A stretch of 34,067 bases of DNA. Source: Candidatus Aminicenantota bacterium (GTDB lineage Bacteria > Acidobacteriota > Aminicenantia > Aminicenantales > Aminicenantaceae). How positions within the stretch are numbered: position 1 is the first letter of the stretch; each line of letters starts with the position of its first letter. Position numbers and translations under genes: made by a program. The DNA is taken from NCBI GenBank assembly GCA_029882525.1, contig JAOUKO010000006.1:1-34067 (forward strand), read 5' to 3'. The notes beneath the pieces were generated by a model. It saw only the letters and a program-made list of their open reading frames with translations, ran no database searches and was not told the origin of the DNA. Positions 17,169 through 24,756 of this stretch are shown here, in pieces.

Positions 17169-17503
17169 TCGACTCCTACTCTTTTGGCCGAATGGAAATT
17201 GGCGGACACACCTACACTTCTGACCTCATCCTCTTCCCGGACAAGATCAAAGACTCCTGGTGGCGGGAGAGCGGGCACAGATTATCTTTGAGAGACATGG
17301 AGGATGTGTTCCAAGAGGCCCCTGAATTCATCGTCATCGGAACCGGCTTTTATGGGATCATGGAGGTGGAAGAAGAAGTGAAGCAAGCGGCTCAATCGAA
17401 GGGTATTTCTCTGGTCATAGAAAAAACTAAAAAAGCTGTTGAAAGCTACAACAAAATCGCACCTCAGAAAAAAACGATCGGCGCCTTCCATCTGACTTGC
17501 TGA
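17165..17503 (+). CDS. Mth938-like (DUF498/AAMDC) domain protein
   Basis: 112 residues. The whole protein is one Mth938-like domain: SYSFGRMEIGGHTYTSDLIL, SWWRESGHRLSLRDM, PEFIVIGTGFYG and VESYNKIAPQKKTIGAFHLTC. The fold is known; the reaction is not. The ATG overlaps the rnc stop by 4 bases, so it is translated with rnc. Confidence 0.87.
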   Translation: MIDSYSFGRMEIGGHTYTSDLILFPDKIKDSWWRESGHRLSLRDMEDVFQEAPEFIVIGTGFYGIMEVEEEVKQAAQSKGISLVIEKTKKAVESYNKIAPQKKTIGAFHLTC

Positions 17504-17540
17504 GCATTTCCTCTAAAAAACAGTATTATTCCTGAGAAAA

Positions 17541-18191
17541 ATGGCTAAATGCGTGAAATGCAAGAAAAGAAAAGGGAAACGGTATTGCGCTGCCCTGGGC
17601 GATTATCTGTGCAGCCTCTGCTGCGGTCTTCTCAGAGAAAAGGAGATTTACTGCCCGCAAACCTGCAGCTTTTTCGAAAAACACAGCACTTACCACGAAG
17701 AGCGGGTCATAGAAAGAAAACAGGCATCTGTTCCCAAAAGGATCTTTCCTGAAGAGGATATCTTAAGAGACGAGCGAATGGCCTGGCTGGCTTTCCACAT
17801 TGAAGCGCCTTTGATGGAATATGCCAGAAGAAAGGAGACTTTCACGGATAGGGAAGCTTTCCTGTCCCTCGAATACGCCAGAGAAAAGATAGAAAAGGAA
17901 AAAGGGCTCATCTTCATGCCTGATGAGAGAACCCAGCCAAAAAATGAAATCGGAGAGGCCATCTATCAGAGCATAGAAAGATGCCGATACGAAAAGAAGA
18001 TCATCATCCCAGGAGTACTCGATATATATACTCAGGACGAGAAAATACGCTGTCTGGAGCGGGTCATGCTCTCTATCCAGCTAGCGACCAGAGGAGACCT
18101 GGAAGGGAGACGATACCTCAATCAGGTTATTGATAGATTTTCGAGAATGAAACAGCGTTCCCGGCAAAACAAAATCATCACCAAGGATTGA
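17541..18191 (+). CDS. Unrecognised protein with an N-terminal Cys-rich, probably zinc-binding, module
   Basis: 216 residues, no signal peptide. The first 45 residues hold nine cysteines in the order C4-x2-C7, C16, C24-x2-C27-C28, C38-x3-C42, ending CPQTCSFF, which could bind two metals. The remainder (about 55-210) is charged and mostly helical with a Lys/Glu-rich stretch (SLEYAREKIEKEKGLIF) and no domain I recognise. Similar Cys-rich starts occur in uncharacterised bacterial proteins. It begins 37 bases after the Mth938-like gene, so a link to RNase III is possible only through context. The coding frame is clean and uses the same codons as its neighbours. Confidence 0.7.
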   Translation: MAKCVKCKKRKGKRYCAALGDYLCSLCCGLLREKEIYCPQTCSFFEKHSTYHEERVIERKQASVPKRIFPEEDILRDERMAWLAFHIEAPLMEYARRKETFTDREAFLSLEYAREKIEKEKGLIFMPDERTQPKNEIGEAIYQSIERCRYEKKIIIPGVLDIYTQDEKIRCLERVMLSIQLATRGDLEGRRYLNQVIDRFSRMKQRSRQNKIITKD

Positions 18192-18356
18192 ACACTCTAA
18201 GGGAATAACATCAAATGCCCTGAAGGAATAATGCTCTGATGTTTCATCCAATCCTTCCCAAACTGAAATAATAAGCTTCCCTCTGAAATCCTGTCTTTAA
18301 TCCAATCTTTTCCGATACAGCACAAAATTCACCTCCAGAATCACCTCAAAAGGCGA

Positions 18357-18385
18357 TTGACCCCCAAGAAAAGCTGTGTCATAAA
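18357..18385 (+). promoter_or_regulatory. Probable promoter of the outer-membrane protein gene
   Basis: TTGACC at 18357-18362 and CATAAA at 18380-18385 have a 17-base spacer. The predicted start near 18392 gives a leader of about 50 bases with a good AAGGAGG ahead of the gene. The rest of the 250-base gap shows no other feature. Confidence 0.45.
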
Positions 18386-18441
18386 TGCATGAGCAGAAGG
18401 AAAGTTGACTTCAATCTAATGGCTAAGGAGGAAATGCAAGA

Positions 18442-19812
18442 ATGAAACAAATCGGAAAGCTTGGTTTAATCGGAACTCTCGTCCTGTTTTTAGCCATCAA
18501 CGTCCTGGCCACGGATTCCCGCAAGATGGTCCTGACAGGAACGGTCTATCATGAGCTCACTCCGGTAGGAATGGTGATCACCTCAGTCGATTCCCTGCTC
18601 AACCCCGCTTTCATGCTGGATAATCCCAGTTTCGTGAATGTCGACTTCGACTCCTCAACATTGACCTACAGCGGTTATGCTATTTTCAAGTTAGAAGCTC
18701 TCAACTTACCCGGAATGTTCGGACTTCAGATCGGTAAACACTACGGGAGCTACCGGACAGATATCTGGGCTGGGCCAGGCCAGGATATCAACGATCTGAA
18801 CGGCTTGGCCGCTCCGCTCTGCGGGCAGGATGCTGTGGGAGTCGACGGCATCAACGTGACCAATCTGAACGAGATGAGATCCTTCGGCCTCTATTACGCT
18901 CTTCCCATAGGTGACAAGTTAAAGGCCGGGTTTGGTCTCAGCTATGTAGGACGCGGAGTTTCGGGGAACCGGATCAACGACCCCCAGTCTGTTTCCACAG
19001 AAAGAGATGATACCTTCAAGAAAAAAATATCGGTTATGATGTTCCGCATAGGAGCGGTTTACACCATGATGAAAGACAAATTGAACCTGAATGCAGACAT
19101 CGGTTTCGGCAAGCCCAAATATGAGTATGAATACACGATCGCGGCCGGCTCAACAGCTGACAGTGAGACTGCCTCATTCTCGGGTAATGATATGGACGCC
19201 AACCTGAGAGCAAGCTATGTCTTAGGCGAAAAAACGGACGTGGTCGCCAACCTCTTCTATCTCTCCTACGGGGGATCTCTGGAAATCGACCCGGATACCG
19301 CCACTGCCGATGACGGCACGACCTACGGGAGATCCCAGAAAGGGCTTGTTTTTCTCGTGGGACCGCTTTTCCACGGAGACGGCTATAATTTGGGAATTCA
19401 GCTGGGCTTTGCCAGAGGTAAATCCAAAGAAGAGACGACCATCGAGACGGCAGCTACAGATACCCAAAAGAACAATCCAAAAGTTACCGCTTCTCCCATC
19501 CTGAGAGTATTTGCCGAGAAACGCCTGTTCAGCTGGTTCACCATGCGGGCTTCAGTCACCTTCGAGACGTCCAGGGAGAAGACAGTGACAAACCTCGATA
19601 CTGACACGGCCACCGAAGACTGGACAACGGTCACTGCTCAGCCTGCTTCCTCTCTCACTACGGCCTTCGGCTTTACAATCGACATGAAGAACGGGTTTTA
19701 CATCGATGCTTACATGTACGACAGGATCTTCCGTGAAGGCCCTTGGATCGTGACTGGAAACGCTTCTATACCTGATCTTAACGCAGGCGTCAGCATTGGA
19801 ATCAGGCTATAA
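18442..19812 (+). CDS. Exported outer-membrane beta-barrel protein
   Basis: 456 residues. A signal peptide (1-23, LFLAINVLA followed by TDS) precedes a sequence with alternating polar and hydrophobic residues, frequent Tyr/Gly and short turns rich in Asp, Asn and Thr, as in large outer-membrane barrels: GLYYALPIGDKLKAGFGLSY, FLVGPLFHGDG, GIQLGFARG, LRVFAEKRLFSWFTMRASV. It ends GVSIGIRL, without the common terminal Phe. No porin family can be named. AAGGAGG lies at 18425-18431; an ATG at 18434 is out of frame. Its own promoter and a strong terminator make it a single-gene unit. Confidence 0.75.
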   Translation: MKQIGKLGLIGTLVLFLAINVLATDSRKMVLTGTVYHELTPVGMVITSVDSLLNPAFMLDNPSFVNVDFDSSTLTYSGYAIFKLEALNLPGMFGLQIGKHYGSYRTDIWAGPGQDINDLNGLAAPLCGQDAVGVDGINVTNLNEMRSFGLYYALPIGDKLKAGFGLSYVGRGVSGNRINDPQSVSTERDDTFKKKISVMMFRIGAVYTMMKDKLNLNADIGFGKPKYEYEYTIAAGSTADSETASFSGNDMDANLRASYVLGEKTDVVANLFYLSYGGSLEIDPDTATADDGTTYGRSQKGLVFLVGPLFHGDGYNLGIQLGFARGKSKEETTIETAATDTQKNNPKVTASPILRVFAEKRLFSWFTMRASVTFETSREKTVTNLDTDTATEDWTTVTAQPASSLTTAFGFTIDMKNGFYIDAYMYDRIFREGPWIVTGNASIPDLNAGVSIGIRL

Positions 19813-19841
19813 GTTACTGGCCTGAAATAAGCTAAAATCAG

Positions 19842-19875
19842 GGCCGGAGACCGTGAGGTCTCCGGCCTTTTTTTT
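19842..19875 (+). terminator. Strong intrinsic terminator of the outer-membrane protein gene
   Basis: A perfect 11-bp stem (GGCCGGAGACC at 19842-19852, GGTCTCCGGCC at 19857-19867) with a GTGA loop is followed by eight Ts. Confidence 0.95.
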
Positions 19876-19909
19876 AAACAAAGAAGTTTCAGTCCGGTCA
19901 TTCCTCCCA

Positions 19910-20105
19910 CTAATGTAAACGCAGTAAATAAGGTTACGATCTCTGTTCGGCCTGAAGCCGCCCTTAGCTCCCGGACCCCGAGAGAACCTGTCCCGCCGGT
20001 TCCCCCCGTCGGATAAACCGACGGCCCCCCTCCGCTACGGGGGCTCAAGGGCAGCATCCAGGCCCGCTCAATAAGAGGATGTCACACGAATTATTGCGTT
20101 AATAT
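19910..20105. repeat. Roughly 200-bp structured repeat, copy 1
   Basis: Starts CTAATGTAAACGCAG and ends GCGTTAATAT. By eye it is about 85-90% identical to 21390-21589 in the same orientation. It has the same outer arms as copy 2 but with mismatches, and a well-kept inner hairpin (CCGTCGG, ATAAA, CCGACGG). Confidence 0.9.
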
Positions 20106-20286
20106 TATCCTGAATAATTTATATAATATGCCGACACTATATAGCATTTTCCAGGCTAGAAATATCATCCGTTTCGCTTTTATGCATGATGAGGCAGATA
20201 TTATTTTGAGTTTATCGTTCAGGAGAATAGGTAAATTTAAACAACAAAAATAGGAGAACAGATACTATACTGGAGAGGCGGTCTTT

Positions 20287-21309
20287 CTATCCTTTACTCA
20301 TAAGCTCAGCCATGAAATTCAAAGAGGGAATGTTTCGGCAGACGATCTTGACGATCGCTGCTGTGGGAACAGCCAAGATCATTCCCCCTATCCCCCACAA
20401 CCATCCCCAGAAAAAAAGAAAAAAGAGGACAACAAGGGTGCTCAGACCCAGTCCCTGCCCCATCACCCTCGGCTCAACAAAGTTACCCAGAATCATCTGG
20501 GTGGAGCCCAGAATAATGAGAATCCAGAATGCGGGCCAAAGAGTCTCAAACTGAATGGCAGCGATAGCCACAGGAAAGGAAGTGGCTATTATGGACCCGA
20601 TGTTCGGGATGTAATTCAGGATAAAGGTGATAAACCCGAAAACAACGGCAAAATCGACTCCAAAGATCAGCAGGACGACCGTGGCGATAACTCCGGTGGC
20701 AAAGCTGACGACTGTTTTGATAGCCAGGTACCTCTGGATTTGACTATCGATGTTCTGGATAACATTGATAATCTGTAAAGACCTGTAACTGCTGAAAGAC
20801 CTTTCAATTTTCTCTTTGATCCTTCCCCGCCCGGCGAGAATAAAGATCAAAAAGATAAAAACCAGAAAAAGGTTGGACATGAAGGCGAAAAAAGGCCCAA
20901 GCGAGGAAATAAAAAATCCTCCGACCCTGTTGATATCAAGCTGTCCAACCCAATCCACAGGCTCCCGTTCCGGTCCGCTGAGCTTGAGGCTCTCTTGAAT
21001 CGAAGTCAGAATCGAGCTAATTTTCTCAGCGTATTTCGGGAATCCAGAGGCAAATGTCTTGCCGCTGGAGTAGAAAAGAGCGCCCAAGAGATAGATGACA
21101 AAAAATGCAAAAATGACGATAAACAGGATAGAGACGAATTTCGGGATCTTCAGGCGGGTCATGAAATCCAAGGCCGGGGAGAGGACAAAGGAGAGAAAGA
21201 TTGCCAAAAAGAAGGGAAAAAGAACGGGTTTGGCCAGCCGCAGCACCACTCCTGCGAGGAAAATGACGATGATCACCAGCGAGGCGACAACGACTTTGTT
21301 CTCTTTCAT
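20287..21309 (-). CDS. AI-2E family transporter (PerM/YhhT-like permease)
   Basis: 340 residues, inner membrane, about eight helices: three at the N terminus, an amphipathic soluble stretch (about 80-140), then the rest. Family signs are FLSFVLSPALDFM, FGFITFILNYIPNIGSIIA and LGNFVEPRVMGQGLGLSTLVV. Members export small molecules or act as Na+/H+ antiporters; the substrate cannot be told from sequence. The gene stands alone between the two copies of the structured repeat. Confidence 0.93.
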   Translation of the reverse strand: MKENKVVVASLVIIVIFLAGVVLRLAKPVLFPFFLAIFLSFVLSPALDFMTRLKIPKFVSILFIVIFAFFVIYLLGALFYSSGKTFASGFPKYAEKISSILTSIQESLKLSGPEREPVDWVGQLDINRVGGFFISSLGPFFAFMSNLFLVFIFLIFILAGRGRIKEKIERSFSSYRSLQIINVIQNIDSQIQRYLAIKTVVSFATGVIATVVLLIFGVDFAVVFGFITFILNYIPNIGSIIATSFPVAIAAIQFETLWPAFWILIILGSTQMILGNFVEPRVMGQGLGLSTLVVLFFLFFWGWLWGIGGMILAVPTAAIVKIVCRNIPSLNFMAELMSKG

Positions 21310-21331
21310 CGGTATTTGCTACACCTTACCC

Positions 21332-21337
21332 ATTATA
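21332..21337 (-). promoter_or_regulatory. Possible -10 box of the AI-2E-type gene
   Basis: A perfect TATAAT on the minus strand, with transcription expected near 21325 and a leader of about 16 bases. The T-rich sequence upstream gives no good -35 box. Confidence 0.35.
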
Positions 21338-21389
21338 ATCCATTCATGCCTAAAACAAAAACAATTCCGTGATAAGGGAAACATCTAAT

Positions 21390-21589
21390 CTAATGTAAAC
21401 GCAGTAAATAAGGTTACGATCTCTGTGCGGCCTGGATGCCGCCCTCAGCCCCCGGACCCCGATGGAACCTGTCCCGTCGGTTCCCCCCCCGTCGGATAAA
21501 CCGACGGGTCCCCCCTCCGCTACGGGGGCTCAAGGGCGGCATCCAGGCCCGCTAAATAGAGGATGTCAAACGAATGATTGTGTTAATAT
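21390..21589. repeat. Roughly 200-bp structured repeat, copy 2, with long hairpin
   Basis: The outer arms 21429-21454 and 21523-21549 pair almost perfectly: GGCCTGGATGCCGCCCT with its complement, a one- versus two-base bulge, then AGCCCCCG with CGGGGGCT. Inside are two smaller hairpins: GGAACC (21464-21469) with GGTTCC (21479-21484), and CCCGTCGG (21488-21495) with CCGACGGG (21501-21508) around ATAAA. The fold is branched, like a cloverleaf. Confidence 0.9.
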
Positions 21590-21592
21590 GAG

Positions 21593-21662
21593 TTGAGAAG
21601 TGCGGCGCCGGTTCCCCTCCATCCGAAGCCCATGAAGGAGGGGGGGAGGGTCTTGGCTGGGA
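21593..21662. repeat. G-rich modular repeat, copy 2 (module B inverted, then module A)
   Basis: The left part (21593-21624, GAGAAGTGCGGCGCCGG then TTCCCCTCC) is the reverse complement of module B at 1896-1928. The right part (21628-21662, with GGGAGGGTCTTGGCTGGGA) matches module A at 1864-1898 in direct orientation. Confidence 0.6.
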
Positions 21663-22577
21663 TTACTTTTTCAAGTTTTCGATCAACAATCCAAAATACA
21701 TCTCCCCGACTTCTCGAAAGTCATCCTGAACCTTCATCACCCCACAGATATAATTCTTAACTCTGGCTATATATATATTATGGTAGTAACGGTCCTTAAA
21801 GATATAACCCGAGGAAATCTTTTTGATATCCGAACCGCTTTTTTTCTCCAAATACTGCTCCAGCATGCTCTGCGCATCCTCATCGCCCTTTCCCTCGATA
21901 ATGAAGCATTCAAAATCACGGTCCTGAAGCCTGTAGTTGGCCACATAGCCGTCGTGGAGGAAGCTGTAGCCCAAAAAATTACGCAGGATGAACTTCTCGC
22001 TGTTCTTGATCAGTCCCTCCTGAGGAAAACTCAGAAGAAGAGGGGGAAGCAGGGCTTTATCTTTGATCTTGGCGACAATCTCCTGAGAGAGGGATTTCAG
22101 AACATCATCGGACCCTTCCCCGCAATCAAAGCAGAGAAGCTTGATGTAATATCTGCCTGCGATAAAATTCAAGGTCCCCTCTTCCAGGTATCCCTGGTTT
22201 CCTATGGGGAGGAAACGGCTTTCCGGATACCTCTCAGCACTGTAGATCCCGAACGAGTTCTTCTCATTCCCCATGTCATAGATTTCCACACTCAGGGCTG
22301 CCAGGCTGTTCTCTTTCTGATACTGTCCCACGGCCAATTCTTTAAAATCATAGGCAAGATAGATCTCTGCGGCACCGTTGATGTACTCAAAAAGGTTTCC
22401 GGGGATATAATTCTGGGGCTCTTCAGAATGCTTCCAGGCTTTAACCTCTGGCAAAAGAGAAAAAAGGGATGGGACATCTCCCTTCCTCGCCAGAAAAGCG
22501 GCACTGCCAAAAAATAAAGCGACCAGGATTAAGACGGCAAGAATCCTGATGAGTTCGATTAACTTGACTTTATTCAC
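21663..22577 (-). CDS. DUF6599 family membrane-anchored protein
   Basis: 304 residues from a GTG start with GGAG seven bases upstream. An N-terminal hydrophobic helix (about 8-30, IRILAVLILVALFFGSAAFLA) acts as signal or anchor. The outside domain carries the family pattern YIPGNLFEYINGAAEIYLAY, then FKELAVGQY, VEIYDMGNEKNSFGIYSAER, FIAGRYYIKL and a C-terminal NYICGVMKVQD. Function unknown. Such proteins are frequent in Aminicenantes and Acidobacteria genomes, as far as I recall. It is divergent from the DUF362 gene and preceded by a fair promoter (22610-22639). Confidence 0.72.
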   Translation of the reverse strand: MNKVKLIELIRILAVLILVALFFGSAAFLARKGDVPSLFSLLPEVKAWKHSEEPQNYIPGNLFEYINGAAEIYLAYDFKELAVGQYQKENSLAALSVEIYDMGNEKNSFGIYSAERYPESRFLPIGNQGYLEEGTLNFIAGRYYIKLLCFDCGEGSDDVLKSLSQEIVAKIKDKALLPPLLLSFPQEGLIKNSEKFILRNFLGYSFLHDGYVANYRLQDRDFECFIIEGKGDEDAQSMLEQYLEKKSGSDIKKISSGYIFKDRYYHNIYIARVKNYICGVMKVQDDFREVGEMYFGLLIENLKK

Positions 22578-22609
22578 GGGGGGACTCCATCGATTGATTT
22601 GACTTATTC

Positions 22610-22639
22610 AATATAAGCTGAAAAACACACCTTTGACAA
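22610..22639 (-). promoter_or_regulatory. Probable promoter of the DUF6599 gene
   Basis: On the minus strand TTGTCA (22639-22634) and TATATT (22615-22610) have an 18-base spacer. The start would be near 22603, with a leader of about 26 bases. Confidence 0.5.
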
Positions 22640-22688
22640 GCCTTTTCTTTTTTTTCGCGGCAAAGAATCCACTGCCTTATATCTTTAT

Positions 22689-22718
22689 TTGCATACCGCT
22701 TAAATTTGTTGATATCAT
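22689..22718 (+). promoter_or_regulatory. Possible promoter of the DUF362-AmrS-spermidine-synthase-like operon
   Basis: TTGCAT (22689-22694) and TATCAT (22713-22718) with an 18-base spacer, just before AGGAGA at 22724-22729. The close packing of start point and ribosome-binding site makes this uncertain. Confidence 0.35.
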
Positions 22719-22741
22719 ATAAAAGGAGAATTTTTACGGCC

Positions 22742-23638
22742 ATGGCATCATCTCAAGTCGTTATCGTCAGAGGGAAAGGAGTACTGACTCAAGACGAAAA
22801 CATCGACCAGAAGAAGCTCCTGCGGATGTACTCCCGGGGATTCCAGCTTATCCTGGACTCCCTCAATCCAAAAGAAAGCCTCCGGCGACTCTTTAAAGCC
22901 GATGACAGAGTGGGTATAAAGATCAATACCATCGGCGGCAAGAGAATCTCCACCAGGCCCGAAGTCTCTCAATCTCTGGCCAATTTTCTGGTTGATAGCG
23001 GGATCCCGGACAGGGGGATTGTCATCTGGGACCGAACCAACAGGGAATTGAGGGAGGCGGGATATCGCCTGAACATGAACCGCAGCGCCCTAAAAGTTCT
23101 GGGCACAGACACCAATGGCATCGGGTATAATTTTGACCTGGTATCTCACCTCAACATCGGCAGCCGATTCTCCAGGATTCAGACCGACACCATCACCACT
23201 TCAATAAGCCTGGCCATTTTAAAGGACCATGGCATGGCTGGAATCACAGCCGGAATGAAAAACTATTTCGGAGCCATTCACAATCCGAATAAATACCATG
23301 ATTCCAACTGCGATCCATTCGTGGCTGAGCTGTTTGAAACCAGTCCGATTAAAGAGAAACATAGGCTTTCTATACTGGACTGCCTCGTTGTTCAGTATCA
23401 TAGGGGGCCTGCCTATCATACCCGATGGGCAAAAAAATACGAGGCTCTTGTCTTCAGCCTGGATCCTGTGGCCGCTGATTTCGTAGGATGGCAGGTCATC
23501 GAACAGCTCAGGGCTCAGGACGGGCTGCCGTCTTTGAAAGAAGAAAACAGAGAGCCGAAGTATCTCCAGACCGCCGTAAAGATGGGCTTGGGAAAGGCGA
23601 GCTCCGGCGAAATCAAGATCATTGAAGAGGAAATATGA
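22742..23638 (+). CDS. DUF362 domain protein
   Basis: 298 residues from the ATG at 22742. One DUF362 domain covers most of the protein: VGIKINTIGGKRISTRPE, GIPDRGIVIWDRTN, AILKDHGMAGITAGMKNYFG (about 159-178), LSILDCLVV and LDPVAADFVGWQVI. No ferredoxin-type cysteine motifs are fused, unlike many DUF362 proteins. The biochemical role is unknown. A TTG start at 22706 is possible but falls in the promoter region. The AGGAGA at 22724-22729 is rather far (12 bases) from the ATG. The stop overlaps the radical SAM gene by 4 bases (ATGA), so the two are translationally coupled. Confidence 0.87.
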   Translation: MASSQVVIVRGKGVLTQDENIDQKKLLRMYSRGFQLILDSLNPKESLRRLFKADDRVGIKINTIGGKRISTRPEVSQSLANFLVDSGIPDRGIVIWDRTNRELREAGYRLNMNRSALKVLGTDTNGIGYNFDLVSHLNIGSRFSRIQTDTITTSISLAILKDHGMAGITAGMKNYFGAIHNPNKYHDSNCDPFVAELFETSPIKEKHRLSILDCLVVQYHRGPAYHTRWAKKYEALVFSLDPVAADFVGWQVIEQLRAQDGLPSLKEENREPKYLQTAVKMGLGKASSGEIKIIEEEI

Positions 23639-24756
23639 AAAGGAGACAATTCTTCAAAACAGCAGGAGGAGCTGCCCTCCTTACAAGTTCTGGCTTGGGC
23701 TCTTTGCTGATGGATCTCTATGCGTTCAGCGGGCAGGAGAATCTATCCCAAGTGGAGGCTCGCTACTATAAAAAGCATCCGGACAGGGAAATCGAGTGCG
23801 AATTATGCCCCCGATTCTGTAGGCTGGGGGATAAAGAAAGAGGCTACTGCGGTGTCAGAGAGAACATCGGAGGCACTTATTACACCTTGGTCTACGGAAA
23901 AGCCTGTTCCGCCAACATCGACCCTATAGAAAAAAAGCCCCTCTTTCACTACCTCCCTGGCAGCAGTGCCCTCTCCATAGCCACGGCTGGCTGCAACGTG
24001 AACTGCAAATTCTGTCAGAACTGGGAGATCTCCCAGGTCAGGCCTGAGCAAGTCACGCATTACGATTTTCCTCCTCAGGCTGTTGTCCAAAGTGCCCAGA
24101 AGAACAACTGCCCTGTCATCGCCTACACCTACACTGAGCCCATCATCTTCTATGAATACATGTACGACACCTCCATTGAAGCGCATAAAAAGGGAATCCA
24201 TAACGTCGTCATCACCGGTGGCTACATCAATCCTGAACCTCTTGTGGAGCTGACCAAGGTGGTGCAGGCCATAAAAGTCGACCTGAAAGCTTTTTCCCAG
24301 GATTTTTACGCATCCTATGTCAGAGGAAAGCTGGAGCCTGTCCTGGAAGCCATCAAGATTATCTCCAAGAGCAAAGTCTGGATGGAAATCGTGTATCTTG
24401 TCATCCCCACCCTTAATGACAGTCCCCAGGAAATCAGAGGAGTGAGCCAGTGGCTTAGGAAAGAAGTCGGTCCTGATGTCCCCCTTCATTTCTCTCGATT
24501 CCACCCCATGTATCTGGTAAAAAACCTGCCTTCGACTCCTGTCTCCACCTTGGAGCGAGCACACAAGATCGCCAAAGAAGAAGGGCTCAACTACGTGTAT
24601 ATCGGCAATGTCCCGGGACACCGGGCGGAAAGTACCTACTGCCCCAAATGTGGAAAGGTGGTCATCGAAAGAAAAGGTTATCTGATAGAAAGTATCGAAC
24701 TGGCAGAGAATAGATGCAAAAACTGTAGTACGCCTATTCCAGGAATTTGGAGTTGA
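23635..24756 (+). CDS. AmrS-like radical SAM protein with an N-terminal Tat-type signal
   Basis: 373 residues. Family signs: an N-terminal cysteine cluster (C55-x2-C58, C62, C72), the radical SAM C120-x3-C124-x2-C127 with NWEISQ, IAYTYTEPIIFYEY, VVITGGYI, and a C-terminal zinc ribbon (YCPKCG ... RCKNC ... GIW). These match the AmmeMemoRadiSam-system radical SAM enzyme, a relative of pyruvate-formate-lyase activases. The usual partners AMMECR1 and MEMO1 are not in the window. The N terminus MKRRQFFKTAGGAALLTSSG looks like a twin-arginine signal, odd for an enzyme needing cytoplasmic SAM and reductant. The gene overlaps both neighbours. The reaction is unknown. Confidence 0.88.
   Translation: MKRRQFFKTAGGAALLTSSGLGSLLMDLYAFSGQENLSQVEARYYKKHPDREIECELCPRFCRLGDKERGYCGVRENIGGTYYTLVYGKACSANIDPIEKKPLFHYLPGSSALSIATAGCNVNCKFCQNWEISQVRPEQVTHYDFPPQAVVQSAQKNNCPVIAYTYTEPIIFYEYMYDTSIEAHKKGIHNVVITGGYINPEPLVELTKVVQAIKVDLKAFSQDFYASYVRGKLEPVLEAIKIISKSKVWMEIVYLVIPTLNDSPQEIRGVSQWLRKEVGPDVPLHFSRFHPMYLVKNLPSTPVSTLERAHKIAKEEGLNYVYIGNVPGHRAESTYCPKCGKVVIERKGYLIESIELAENRCKNCSTPIPGIWS

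Larger units (their letters stand above)
19813..20286. other. Intergenic region with terminator and structured repeat (474 bases)
   Basis: Holds the terminator (19842-19875), copy 1 of the structured repeat (19910-20105), a lone TGCCGACA (20129-20136) matching the ends of the element at 1743-1843, and A/T-rich sequence up to the end of the AI-2E-type gene. No gene is seen. Confidence 0.6.
21310..21662. other. Repeat-filled intergenic region (353 bases)
   Basis: Almost fully occupied: a possible promoter of the AI-2E-type gene at the left, structured repeat copy 2 (21390-21589), and the G-rich module pair (21593-21662), which ends at the stop codon of the DUF6599 gene. No gene is seen. Confidence 0.65.
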
